A program made the position numbers and the translations under genes. Source: Streptomyces echinoruber (GTDB lineage Bacteria > Actinomycetota > Actinomycetes > Streptomycetales > Streptomycetaceae). Taken from it: 64,000 nt of DNA. The notes under the pieces were generated by a model. The model was not told the DNA's origin and ran no database searches. It saw only the letters and a program-made list of their open reading frames with translations. Shown one piece after another: positions 16,194 through 25,680 of this stretch. The stretch lies in assembly GCF_014651135.1 (NCBI RefSeq), contig NZ_BMWH01000011.1, positions 91,079 to 155,078 on the forward strand. Direction: 5' to 3'. The first letter of the stretch is position 1. Each line of letters opens with the position of its first letter.

Positions 16194-16703
16194 ATGACCA
16201 CCGCCTTCACCTCCCCCGCCTCCTCCACCTCCCTCACCCTCCGCTTCACCGCCACCCCGCGCGGTGCCCGCCTGGCCCGGCGGCTGGCCGCGCATTAGAT
16301 GGACGCCTGGGGGTGGCCGTACGGCACCCCGGCCCACGACGCCGTGGAGCTGGTCGTGGCCGAACTGGCCGCGAACGCCGCGACCCACGGGCGGGTGCCG
16401 GGCCGGGACGCGGAGCTGCGGCTCGGGCGGGACGGCGAGGAGCGGATCCGGGTGGAGGTGAGTGACGTGCGCGGGGAGCGGCTGCCGGTGCCCGCGCCCG
16501 AGGGCCGGCTGCTCGCGGACGGCGGGCGCGGGCTGACCCTGGTGGCGGCGCTGGCCGAGGAGTGGGGCGTGGCCGGGCGGCCCGGCGCTCCCGGGAAGAC
16601 GGTGTGGGCCGTGGTGGCTGTCGGCCGGCCCCCGACACCTTTCCGCGTCCGGTCCGAGGCCCCGCCTCCCGTCGGGCACCCGGGGGTGCGCCCACGGCCG
16701 TGA
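16194..16703 (+). pseudogene. ATP-binding regulatory protein (HATPase_c_2, RsbW-like), nonsense-interrupted
   Basis: The first 34 codons (TTAFTSPASSTSLTLRFTAT, PRGARLARRLAAH) run into a TAG at 16296-16298. The next codon is ATG and the frame continues MDAWGWPYGTPAHDAVELVV, AELAANAATHGRVPGRD, GGRGLTLVAALAEEWGV. It contains the N-box helix (ELAANAATHG) of GHKL ATPases. Relatives have Gln at the TAG position (RRLxxxQMDAWG, from memory), so CAG to TAG is the simplest cause. Initiation at the ATG 16299 would give a protein lacking the first strand. Such proteins often sit beside DUF5753/DUF397 pairs. A second relic of this family is at 10070. Confidence 0.75.
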
Positions 16704-16885
16704 CGCGAAGCCGCGGCCGGGCGAGGAAGCAGGCGGCTCGAGTGGAAGTGAGTACCACTCGCGGCGAGCGCTTGCCCGAAGCCCGCGGCGGTTCCTGTGG
16801 CGGCATCGACGTGCGGCGGCTTTCATATGTTGCGCCTGCTTCGATTATTTCGAATAATGGAGGTCAACATGGGGAGATGAGAACG

Positions 16886-17320
16886 ATGACAGCGAAGGTT
16901 TCCCGGTCCCCGGCGCCGCACAGGCACAGCTCCGAGTCCGCCAACCGCGCGCTCGAGCCGTTGCGGGAGGCACTGGTCCGCCACCCAAAGGACACCGAAG
17001 TCACCGTCTCCGTGCGACTGCCACGCGAGGCGGCCGAGATGCTCGCCACGATCCTCGGTCACATGGCCGCAGGCCACGCGGTGTCGATCGTTCCCGACCA
17101 TGCCGAGCTGACCACCCAGCAGGCCGCCGACATGCTGAACGTGTCACGCCCGTTCCTCATCGGCCTGCTGGAGGCAGGAGAGATCGAGTACCGCAAGGTC
17201 GGCACACACCGCCGGATCAAGGCGGCCTCCCTGCTGGCATACCAGCGTGAGGACGACCGCCGTCGGCGTGCCGCAGCCGACGAGCTCACCGCACTGAACC
17301 AGGACATGGGGCTGATCTGA
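16886..17320 (+). CDS. HTH (excisionase-type) antitoxin of a PIN toxin-antitoxin pair
   Basis: 144 residues from the ATG at 16886, preceded by GGGGAG at 9 nt; an ATG three codons upstream (16877) lacks spacing for a ribosome site. The C-terminal half carries a MerR/excisionase-like helix-turn-helix: ELTTQQAADMLNVSRPFLI, GLLEAGEIEYRKVGTHRRIK, AASLLAYQRED. The N-terminal half (about 1-75) is helical and may contact the toxin. The stop is 3 nt before the ATG of the PIN gene, so the two are one operon. In this class the HTH protein neutralises the PIN nuclease and represses the operon (family knowledge). Confidence 0.85.
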   Translation: MTAKVSRSPAPHRHSSESANRALEPLREALVRHPKDTEVTVSVRLPREAAEMLATILGHMAAGHAVSIVPDHAELTTQQAADMLNVSRPFLIGLLEAGEIEYRKVGTHRRIKAASLLAYQREDDRRRRAAADELTALNQDMGLI

Positions 17321-17323
17321 CCG

Positions 17324-17881
17324 ATGGCGTTCACGGTCGTGTACGACGCGTGCGTCCTGTACCCCAGCACGCTGCGCGACCTGCTGATCCGCATAGCCGC
17401 GGCCGGGCTCGTCCAGGCCAAGTGGTCGGAGCGGATCCTGAACGAGGTGTTCGAAAACCTCGCCAGGAACCGCCCCGACCTGCGCCAGGAAAAGCTGGAC
17501 CGCACGCGTGAACTCATGAAGCGGGCGGTGCGCGACTGCCTGGTCGTCGGCCATGAACCGCTCGAGTCGGTGTTCGAACTGCCCGACCCCGACGACCGGC
17601 ATGTCCTCGCTGCGGCGGTCAAGGCGCGCGCACAACTCATCGTGACGCGCAACACCAAGGACTTCCCCTCGGAGGCCACCGCCCCCTGGGACGTTGAAGC
17701 CGTCCACCCGGACGACTTCGTCCTCGCTCAGCTCGACCTCGACAGGGGCCGGATCTTCGCCTGCGTCCAGCAGATCGCCGACAGTTGGCAGAATCCGCCC
17801 GGCGTGCCCGCCGACGTCCTGGACCGGCTGGAACGGGACGGACTGGTGAAGGCGACCGCCGCACTGCGCGCCGGCTACTGA
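17324..17881 (+). CDS. PIN-domain toxin (VapC-like ribonuclease)
   Basis: 185 residues. PIN fold with acidic residues in the expected places: D8 in VVYDACVLYP, E in NEVFENLAR, the DPDDRHVLAAA motif (about 89-99), and TRNTKDFP. The family cleaves RNA with Mg/Mn bound by these carboxylates. It belongs to the longer PIN group paired with excisionase-like HTH antitoxins, not with VapB AbrB-fold antitoxins. Residues about 130-185 form an extra helical C-terminal domain (FACVQQIADSWQNPP, DVLDRLERDGL). Overall activity is inferred from family and operon. Confidence 0.87.
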   Translation: MAFTVVYDACVLYPSTLRDLLIRIAAAGLVQAKWSERILNEVFENLARNRPDLRQEKLDRTRELMKRAVRDCLVVGHEPLESVFELPDPDDRHVLAAAVKARAQLIVTRNTKDFPSEATAPWDVEAVHPDDFVLAQLDLDRGRIFACVQQIADSWQNPPGVPADVLDRLERDGLVKATAALRAGY

Positions 17882-18112
17882 GAACAGCATCCGGGACCGG
17901 CTCCCCGAGAGCCGTTCACCGGGCACCGCGCGGACCCAATCCACGTCTGCGGTGTCTCTCCCGGTCTCCGCCGCCCCACCCGGCGCTCCGGTGTGACCTG
18001 GCAAGGACGGGGAGGACCGTGACAGGTGCCATCCCGCCGGTGGTCTCCGGCGGCGGACCTCGGCATACGGAAGGCAGGCGAAAGACAAAAGACATGCGGA
18101 AGGCATGCGGAA

Positions 18113-18147
18113 GGCCCCGTTCCCCCGGCAACCGGGAGAACGGGGCC
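18113..18147. terminator. Bidirectional terminator between the PIN toxin gene and groEL
   Basis: Ten-bp perfect arms GGCCCCGTTC / GAACGGGGCC enclosing a smaller CCCGG/CCGGG hairpin. It sits 63 bp beyond the groEL stop on the minus strand and within the convergent spacer. The rest of 17882-18209 (328 bp) holds no gene; short GGAAGGCATGC-like repeats occur at 18065-18110. Confidence 0.85.
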
Positions 18148-18209
18148 CTCTTCGCCTTCCGTGTCAGGCGCTCTGCGTCAGGCCCTCCGCGTCAGGCGGG
18201 CGGAGGCGC

Positions 18210-19835
<1,626 letters not shown>

Positions 19836-19952
19836 GGGAGCGTGAGCCCTCTCGGAAATCAGGGAGGCTTGACGAAACTGCGCCCCGGGCGCCCGGCTTC
19901 TCATCGATCGCGGGGCCAGAGGCGCAGTGTCGGAGCGGGATAAGCGGGTGAA

Positions 19953-20261
19953 CTACTTCTCGATGATCGCGAGCACGTCGCGGGCCGAGAGGACGAGGTA
20001 CTCCTCGTTGTTGTACTTCACCTCGGTACCGCCGTACTTGCTGTAGAGCACGACGTCGCCGACCTTGACGTCGAGCGGAAGGCGGTTGCCGTCCTCGAAG
20101 CGGCCCGGGCCCACGGCCAGGACGACGCCCTCCTGGGGCTTCTCCTTGGCGGTGTCCGGAATGACCAGGCCCGAGGCCGTGGTCTGCTCGGCGTCCAGCG
20201 GCTGGACCACGATGCGGTCCTCGAGCGGCTTGATGGCAACCTTGGAGCTGGCGGTCGTCAC
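19953..20261 (-). CDS. groES: 10-kDa co-chaperonin GroES
   Basis: 102 residues. Caps the GroEL cavity as a heptamer. Sequence is canonical: VAIKPLEDRIVVQPLDAEQT, the mobile loop TTASGLVIPDTAKEKPQEG, GRFEDGNRLPLDVKVGD, and LYSKYGGTEVKYNNEEYLVL. The GGGGGAGG ribosome site precedes the ATG at 20259-20261. The promoter, with two flanking CIRCE operators, lies 133-170 bp upstream. Confidence 0.98.
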   Translation of the reverse strand: MTTASSKVAIKPLEDRIVVQPLDAEQTTASGLVIPDTAKEKPQEGVVLAVGPGRFEDGNRLPLDVKVGDVVLYSKYGGTEVKYNNEEYLVLSARDVLAIIEK

Positions 20262-20361
20262 GATCCGACCTCCCCCTTCGGAGATCTCACGGGGTCAACT
20301 GTCTGAGGTGGCGACCAGGTCGATCCGTCGTCGCGGGTGCCGGACCTGCCCGTCGCTTTTG

Positions 20362-20388
20362 TTGGCACTCTCCGGGTGGGAGTGCCAA
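20362..20388. promoter_or_regulatory. CIRCE element 1 (HrcA operator)
   Basis: TTGGCACTC - 9 bp - GAGTGCCAA, a perfect inverted repeat differing from the CIRCE consensus TTAGCACTC-N9-GAGTGCTAA at one position in each arm. It covers the region just downstream of the -10 box of the groES promoter, i.e. the transcription start and early leader. Confidence 0.93.
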
Positions 20389-20393
20389 AGCTG

Positions 20394-20423
20394 AGACTAT
20401 GACCGTCGTTAGCACTCGGTCAA
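20394..20423 (-). promoter_or_regulatory. groES-groEL promoter
   Basis: On the minus strand: TTGACC (-35, 20423-20418), 18-bp spacer, TAGTCT (-10, 20399-20394). The -35 box lies inside the spacer of CIRCE element 2, and the -10 box is just upstream of CIRCE element 1, so both operators can occlude RNA polymerase. Sequence fits the principal sigma factor HrdB. Confidence 0.85.
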
Positions 20424-20435
20424 GCGGAGTGCCAA
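20409..20435. promoter_or_regulatory. CIRCE element 2 (HrcA operator)
   Basis: TTAGCACTC - 9 bp - GAGTGCCAA: left arm identical to the consensus, right arm one mismatch. It overlaps the -35 box of the groES promoter. Confidence 0.93.
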
Positions 20436-20580
20436 TTACGGGGATCGCGGTGTCGCCGGGTCCGCTCGGAGGGGTTTGCCCAGGACACGGCGGCATCCGG
20501 ACGGCGGCGCCGGGGCGGCGGCATCCGGGCGGTGGCACCCGCACGGCGGCATCGGGGCGGCGGCCCCCGGCCCGCGCGGC

Positions 20581-20676
20581 GTCCGTGTCGCCGTACGGTG
20601 CGGCGTCCGCGCCGGCGTACGGTGCGGCGTCCGCGCCGACGTACGGTGCGACGCCCGTGCTGCCGTACGATGCGAC
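20581..20676. repeat. 24-bp tandem repeat, four units
   Basis: Four 24-bp units starting at 20581, 20605, 20629 and 20653, each of the form GTCCGCGCCGGCGTACGGTG plus CGGC, with increasing divergence in the last. They lie in the 309-bp spacer (20436-20744) between the deacetylase gene and the groES promoter. The rest of the spacer is GCGGCATCCGG-type repetitive sequence. No gene is supported there. Confidence 0.85.
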
Positions 20677-20744
20677 GCCCGCCGGCGCGCGGCACGGCAC
20701 CCGTCGCCGGGTGCGCCCGGCGCCGTCGTCGGCGCCGTCGGCGT

Positions 20745-21608
20745 TCAGAGGTAGTCCTCCAGCCGTCCGACCGTCAGCCCCTGCCGCTGGATGCGGCGCA
20801 GCAGCCGGGCGGTGCGCTCCCGCAGCCCGTCACCGGCCGTCTCGTCGGGCGTGAGGGAGACGATGTCGCCGGGGAGGAGGCGGGCGGGGCCGTGGGTGAA
20901 ACGCAGGTCGGTGCCGTCGGTGCAGGCGCGCCAGAGGACGAGGGCGGAGACGCCGCAGTCGGCGGCGGCGCGCAGGGTCGTGGTGTCGTACGTGCCGTAG
21001 GGCGGGCGGAAGAGGCGGGGGCGGACGCCGAAGCGGGCGTGGAGCTTGTCCCGCTGGCCGCAGATCTCGGCGCGCTGCCCGGCGTACGGCAGGCCGCGCA
21101 GCGCGGGGTGGTCCAGGGTGTGGTTCTGCACGCTCGCGCCGACCGCCCGCAGGCGCGCGAAGTACCCGTATCCGGGCCCGACGACGCTGTCGGTGAGGAA
21201 CAGGCCGACCGGCAGCCGCAGGTCGCGCACCAGGTCCACGAACCGCGGGTCCCGTTCGGCGCCGTCGTCGTAGGTCAGGAAGACCACCCGGTCGCGGGTC
21301 GGCACGCGGTCCAGCACCGGCGGCAGCGGTCCCCGTTCCCTTCCCGCCCGCCCCGCCGGGTGCGGTGCCGTTCGCAGGGGCGCGGCCGGCCCGTAGCGCC
21401 GGTACGACGGTTCCGCGCCGCTCCCGTGCGAGGCCCGCGCCCCTTCCGCCGCCCTCCTGCCCAGCCGTTCGATGGGGTCCACGGAGGGGGCGCAGGCGGC
21501 GGCCAGTGCGGCGACCAGTGCGGTGAGCAGTGCGACGAGCAGGGGCACGAGCACGGCGCGCCGGGTCCCGGCGCGCCGGTCGTTCCCCCTCACGGGCAGT
21601 GCTCTCAC
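20745..21608 (-). CDS. Polysaccharide deacetylase lipoprotein (second of a tandem pair)
   Basis: 287 residues from GTG at 21606-21608. A hydrophobic signal ends in a lipobox LAAAC, so it is probably tethered outside the membrane. The NodB homology domain has VVFLTYDDGAERDP (catalytic and metal Asp), NHTLDHPALRGL (two metal His) and RPPYGTYD, so the carbohydrate esterase 4 site is complete. It should remove N-acetyl groups from a cell-wall or extracellular polysaccharide. Overlaps the upstream paralogue by 4 bp (GTGA). An alternative GTG five codons later (21593) is possible. Both proteins end in the same VGRLEDYL/VARLEDYL sequence. Confidence 0.88.
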   Translation of the reverse strand: MRALPVRGNDRRAGTRRAVLVPLLVALLTALVAALAAACAPSVDPIERLGRRAAEGARASHGSGAEPSYRRYGPAAPLRTAPHPAGRAGRERGPLPPVLDRVPTRDRVVFLTYDDGAERDPRFVDLVRDLRLPVGLFLTDSVVGPGYGYFARLRAVGASVQNHTLDHPALRGLPYAGQRAEICGQRDKLHARFGVRPRLFRPPYGTYDTTTLRAAADCGVSALVLWRACTDGTDLRFTHGPARLLPGDIVSLTPDETAGDGLRERTARLLRRIQRQGLTVGRLEDYL

Positions 21609-22567
21609 AGATAGTCCTCCAGCCGGGCCACCGCGTAGCCCTCCGCCGTCACCTTGTCCAGGAAGCGGCGGATCACGTCGGGCATGGTGCCGTTCCACTC
21701 GGAGCGGCCGCGGAAGTGGGTGAGGACGATGTCGCCGGGGTGCAGGCCGCGGTCCCCCTCGCGGTAGTCCCAGTGGTCGACGAAGACCTCCTCGTTCCAG
21801 AGGGGCGCGTAGCGGATGCCGCAGGAGGCGGCGGCGCGCAGGGTGTCGCCGTTGTAGGTGCCGTAGGGCGGGCGGAAGAGGCGGGCGCTCCTGCCGAACT
21901 CCCGGCGCAGCACCCGCTGCATGCCGCAGATCTCGTCCCGCTGCTCCTCGTAGGACAGCTCGCGCAGGTTGGGGTGGTGGAGGGTGTGGTTGTCGAGGGT
22001 GACGCCGGCGGCCTGCATGCGGCGGAAGTAGCCGTAGTCGTTGCGGATCAGGTAGTCGCTGAGGAAGGCGGTGTAGGGGATGCGCAGGTCGCTCATCATG
22101 CGCAGGAAGGCGGGGTCCTTCTCGGCGCCGTCGTCGATGGTGAGGAAGACGACCTTGTCCTTGGTGGGGACGGTGGTGAAGACCGGGGGCAGGTGCCGCT
22201 CGTCCTGGCCGTCCACCTCGAAGCCGGGGCGGGGCCTGATCCGCGGTTTGTGCCGGGGCGGGGGCGGCGCGGCGAGCGGCACCCGTCGCAGCCCCCAGCG
22301 CCGGGCGGCCGCGGTGCGGGCCGCGGTGAGGGCGCGGACCTTGGCGGCGTAGGAGTCGAGGGCGCGGGCCGGGGGCGCCTGCAGGGGCTTCTTGGCGCTG
22401 TGCGCGCCGGGTTCCGGGTCGGACGGGGCGCAGCCGGAGGCGACGGCGGTGAGGAGGAGGGCGGCGAGGCCGGCCCGGAGGGGCATCCGCCGGCCCGCCC
22501 GCCGTGCGGCCCGCCACCACACCCCCCACCACGGCCCAGTTTTGTCATTTTGTACTACTAGTCGCAT
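21605..22567 (-). CDS. Polysaccharide deacetylase lipoprotein (first of a tandem pair)
   Basis: 320 residues from the ATG at 22565-22567, with GAGGA 9 nt upstream. An ATG 27 codons later would give a shorter and more typical signal peptide (MPLRAGLAALLLTAVASGC) but has no ribosome site. Lipobox ASGC. A Pro/Arg-rich linker leads to the NodB domain: VVFLTIDDGAEKDP, NHTLHHPNLREL, RPPYGTYNGDTLR and LTHFRGRSEWNGTMPDV. The metal triad (Asp, His, His) is intact. Co-translated with the downstream paralogue by a 4-bp overlap. Substrate, probably peptidoglycan or a wall glycan, is inferred. Confidence 0.9.
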   Translation of the reverse strand: MRLVVQNDKTGPWWGVWWRAARRAGRRMPLRAGLAALLLTAVASGCAPSDPEPGAHSAKKPLQAPPARALDSYAAKVRALTAARTAAARRWGLRRVPLAAPPPPRHKPRIRPRPGFEVDGQDERHLPPVFTTVPTKDKVVFLTIDDGAEKDPAFLRMMSDLRIPYTAFLSDYLIRNDYGYFRRMQAAGVTLDNHTLHHPNLRELSYEEQRDEICGMQRVLRREFGRSARLFRPPYGTYNGDTLRAAASCGIRYAPLWNEEVFVDHWDYREGDRGLHPGDIVLTHFRGRSEWNGTMPDVIRRFLDKVTAEGYAVARLEDYL

Positions 22568-22657
22568 GGTGCCGGATCCTCGCAGTCCGCGGCCCGCCTG
22601 CCGCCCCGACACCGCGGCCCGCCGCACACCATCCACCGACTGGCCGACAATGACCCG

Positions 22658-23839
22658 GTGAACGACCCGCTCCGCGCCTTCGCCACCCTGCTCACCCCCG
22701 AGGGCCGCGCCCTCCTCGACGAGGTCCGCGGCACGCCCCCCGCCCGGGAACTCGCCGTCGCCACCCGGCTGCGCCGCACCCACCCGCCGGAGCTGGTCTC
22801 CGCGGCCCTCGCCCAGGCGCGGCTGCGGCAGCGCGCGGAGGCGAAATTCGGCGCGGCGGACGCGCGGCGGATGTTCTTCACCCCGAACGGCGTCGAGCAG
22901 TCGACCCGGGCGAGCGTGGCGGCGTACCGCGCCCGGGCCCTGAAGGCGCTCGGCGTGACCCGGGTCGCCGACCTGTGCTGCGGCATCGGCGGCGACGCGA
23001 TCGCCCTGGCCCGCGCCGGCCTGCGCGTCCTGGCCGTCGACCGCGACCCGCTCACCGCGGCCGCCGCCCGCGCCAACGCCGCCGCGCTGGGCCTGTCCGA
23101 CCTGATCGAGGTGCGCGAGGCGGACGTCACGGAGGTGGACGTGACGCCGTACGACGCCGTCTTCGCCGATCCCGCGCGGCGCGGCGGGCGGGGCCGGGTC
23201 TTCGACCCGGAGGCCTACTCACCGCCCCTGTCCTGGGCCGTGGAGACCGCCCGCACGGTCCCGCACGCCGCCCTGAAGGTCGCCCCCGGCATCCCGCACG
23301 AGGCCGTGCCCGGCGACGCCGCGGCGGAGTGGATCTCGGACGGGGGGGACGTGAAGGAGGCCGTCCTGTGGTTCGGCGCCGGCCGGCCCGGCGGCGTACG
23401 GGCCACCCTGCTGCCGGGTCCGCGGGTGCTGGAGGGCCGGGGGCTGCCCGACCCGCCGGTGCGTCCCCTCGGCCGCTACCTCTACGAACCCGACGGCGCC
23501 GTCGTGCGCGCCCACCTCGTCGCCGAGGTCGCCGAGGAACTCGACGGCGGCCTGATCGACGCGACCATCGCCTACGTCACCGCCGACACCGCCCGCCCCA
23601 CCCCCTACGCCACCGGCTACGAGATCACCGACCACCTTCCCTTCAACGTCAAGAAGCTCAAGGCCCTGCTGCGCGAGCGGGAGGTCGGCGTCCTGACCGT
23701 CAAGAAGCGGGGCTCGGCGGTGGAACCGGAGGAACTGCGCCGCAAGGTCCTGCCCCGGCCGTACGGCGCACGGGCCGCGACGGTGTTCCTGACCCGCGTG
23801 GTCGGCGCGCCCGCCATGCTGCTCGGCCGGCCCCTGTGA
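22658..23839 (+). CDS. Class I SAM-dependent methyltransferase, THUMP-like family
   Basis: 393 residues. The Rossmann motif I is VADLCCGIGGDAIALA (about residues 106-121), followed by motif II VLAVDRDPLTA and motif IV YDAVFADPARR (DPxRR). The C-terminal part (ATIAYVTADTARPTPYATGY, FNVKKLKALLREREVGVLTV, KKRG) matches a conserved actinobacterial family annotated as THUMP-like or rRNA methyltransferase-like. The DPARR motif suggests a nucleic-acid base as substrate, but that is inference. Start ATG at 22658 lies 90 bp from the divergent deacetylase operon. Confidence 0.85.
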   Translation: MNDPLRAFATLLTPEGRALLDEVRGTPPARELAVATRLRRTHPPELVSAALAQARLRQRAEAKFGAADARRMFFTPNGVEQSTRASVAAYRARALKALGVTRVADLCCGIGGDAIALARAGLRVLAVDRDPLTAAAARANAAALGLSDLIEVREADVTEVDVTPYDAVFADPARRGGRGRVFDPEAYSPPLSWAVETARTVPHAALKVAPGIPHEAVPGDAAAEWISDGGDVKEAVLWFGAGRPGGVRATLLPGPRVLEGRGLPDPPVRPLGRYLYEPDGAVVRAHLVAEVAEELDGGLIDATIAYVTADTARPTPYATGYEITDHLPFNVKKLKALLREREVGVLTVKKRGSAVEPEELRRKVLPRPYGARAATVFLTRVVGAPAMLLGRPL

Positions 23840-23914
23840 CCTCCGCCCGCCCCGGGCCGCTCGGACCGCCGGCTCCGGGCCCACTGCGCCTGCTCCGGAC
23901 CGCCTGCTTCACGT

Positions 23915-23995
23915 CTTCAAGTTCTTCAAGCCCTTCGAGTCCTTCGAGCCCTTCGAGTCCTTCGAGTTCTTCGAGTCCTTCGGATTCTTCAAGTA
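23915..23995. repeat. 9-bp tandem repeat, nine units
   Basis: Nine units of CTTCGAGTC and variants (CTTCAAGTT, CTTCGAGCC, CTTCGGATT) in register from 23915 to 23995. It lies between the convergent methyltransferase and FG-GAP genes and ends 4 bp before the FG-GAP stop codon. Confidence 0.9.
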
Positions 23996-23999
23996 CCGC

Positions 24000-25424
24000 C
24001 TACTTCAGTACGGTTCCGAAGCCCGCCTTCGCGTACGGCGCCCCGATCCCCCGGGGGCCGAGGACGAGTGCCGCGTCGGTCACGATCCCGGCCGGACGGC
24101 CGCGCAGCGACCAGAGGGCGCCGTTCCGGTCGTCCTCGCCGGGCGCCGCGGCCGCGAGGTCGGCGTACCCGTTGCCGTTGACGTCGGCGAGCCGCACCTC
24201 GGCGCCGAAGACGTCGCCCGCCTCGGCGGTGCCGGGGACGCCGGCGGTGTTCTGGGTGAAGCCCTGGGCACCGGCGCCGGTGACACCGGAGCGGCCGCCG
24301 CGCAGCACCTCGACCATGCCTGCGTCCTTCGGGTTGTCGCCCAGCCACTCGCCGGGCACGCCGACGGCGATGTCGTCGATGCCGTCACCGGTGATGTCGC
24401 CGACGGCGACGGCGGCACCGAAGCGGTCGTTCGACTCGGTGGCGCCGGGCACGCCGGGCGTGTCCTGGGTGAGGGTCGTCCAGGCGGTGCGCGGGGTGAC
24501 GCCGGAGGGGGAGCCGTAGGCGACGTCGACCCGTTCGTCGATGTCGACGCCGGCCACGACGTCGTCGCAGCCGTCCCCGTTGACGTCGCCCAGCGCGACG
24601 GCGAGGCCGCCGCCGGGCACGGGCGTGCCGGCCGGGGCCAGGCCCTGGGCGGAGCCGAGGTAGAGCTGGGAGCCGTAGTTGCCGTCGCCGCCGTACCCGG
24701 TCACCACGAGGTCGGCGTACCCGTCGCCGTTGACGTCGCCGGCGGCGCCGTCATAGACGTCCAGGTAGGCGAGCCGCTCGGCGGTGAGCGGGGCCGCGGC
24801 GGCCGGGGTGCCCGTGCGGTCGACCGGGCCGCTCCAGACGGTCGCCGTGGTGCCGCCCGGGTCGTCGCCGCCCGTCCCCCTCGGGGTGAACAGCGCGAGG
24901 TCCATCCTGCCGTCACCGTCGAAGTCGCCGGTCTGGGTGTTGCGACCGGGCACGGAGGTGCCGCCGGACAGGCCGTTGGGACCGCCCCAGACGACGACGG
25001 GCGCGCCGTTGCCGCCGGAGGCGACGACCAGGTCCGCGTACCCGTCGCCGTCCAGGTCGCCCCGCGACAGCTGCGCGCCGAACGTCTGGCCCGCGACCGG
25101 GCTGCCCGGAATGCCGGTGGTGGCGCGGCTGATGACGGTGCGCCGGGTGGTGGACAGGCCGTGCGGGCCGCCGTACATCACCGCCACGTACCCCGCCCTG
25201 CTCGCCCCGGCGACGGTGGCGCCGGGGGCGGCGACGGCGAGGTCGGCGTACCCGTCGCCGTTGAAGTCGTCGCGGGCGTCCGCGCGGACGCCCGCCGCGG
25301 CCGGGGCGGCGACGGCGTCGGGGACGGCCTGACCCAGCGCGGCGAGCGACACGGCGAGCGCGGCCGCCCACCGGGCGCGTGAAGAGACGGAAAACACCGA
25401 AGAACCCCCTGGCGACGAGAACAT
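24000..25424 (-). CDS. Secreted FG-GAP (integrin-alpha-like) repeat protein
   Basis: 474 residues with a signal peptide (SRARWAAALAVSLAALGQAV, cleavage around AVAAPAAAG). The rest is a beta-propeller made of FG-GAP/VCBS repeats. Repeated calcium-loop motifs are visible: DDFNGDGYADLAVAAPGA, GDLDGDGYADLVVA, GDFDGDGRMDLALF, GDVNGDGYADLVVTGYGG, GDVNGDGCDDVVAGVD, GDITGDGIDDIAVGVPGEW, ADVNGNGYADLAAAAPGE. Seven such loops fit a seven-bladed propeller. Family members are extracellular and usually bind ligands or matrix; no catalytic domain is fused here. Function beyond that is unknown. Confidence 0.9.
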   Translation of the reverse strand: MFSSPGGSSVFSVSSRARWAAALAVSLAALGQAVPDAVAAPAAAGVRADARDDFNGDGYADLAVAAPGATVAGASRAGYVAVMYGGPHGLSTTRRTVISRATTGIPGSPVAGQTFGAQLSRGDLDGDGYADLVVASGGNGAPVVVWGGPNGLSGGTSVPGRNTQTGDFDGDGRMDLALFTPRGTGGDDPGGTTATVWSGPVDRTGTPAAAAPLTAERLAYLDVYDGAAGDVNGDGYADLVVTGYGGDGNYGSQLYLGSAQGLAPAGTPVPGGGLAVALGDVNGDGCDDVVAGVDIDERVDVAYGSPSGVTPRTAWTTLTQDTPGVPGATESNDRFGAAVAVGDITGDGIDDIAVGVPGEWLGDNPKDAGMVEVLRGGRSGVTGAGAQGFTQNTAGVPGTAEAGDVFGAEVRLADVNGNGYADLAAAAPGEDDRNGALWSLRGRPAGIVTDAALVLGPRGIGAPYAKAGFGTVLK

Positions 25425-25636
25425 GTCACCGAGGGAGACTCGCCGTCGCCACGCAGGGTTGTACCGGGGCCGGCCCGGCCGCGGGGCGCCTTCCCGGAAA
25501 GCCCGGGGAGCCGGGGGAACCGGAGGTTCTCATGCCGGGTGCCTCCGAAATTTTTGGTCGTGCCCCCGGTGAACTTCGGAGGAGTGGGGGCGCGCCGCCG
25601 CGCCGGGTCAATACGTCGACTTCCGGCCACCCTCGG

Positions 25637-25680
25637 CCGGTGTCACACGGGCGGCGGCCCGGTGTCACACGGGCGGCGCG
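25637..25680. repeat. 22-bp direct repeat at the LacI-regulator stop codon
   Basis: CCGGTGTCACACGGGCGGCG occurs at 25637 and 25659, 22 bp apart. The second copy contains the regulator's real stop codon (TCA, minus strand at 25665-25667). The other copy lies just beyond the gene. The remaining spacer 25425-25636 holds no gene. Confidence 0.8.
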
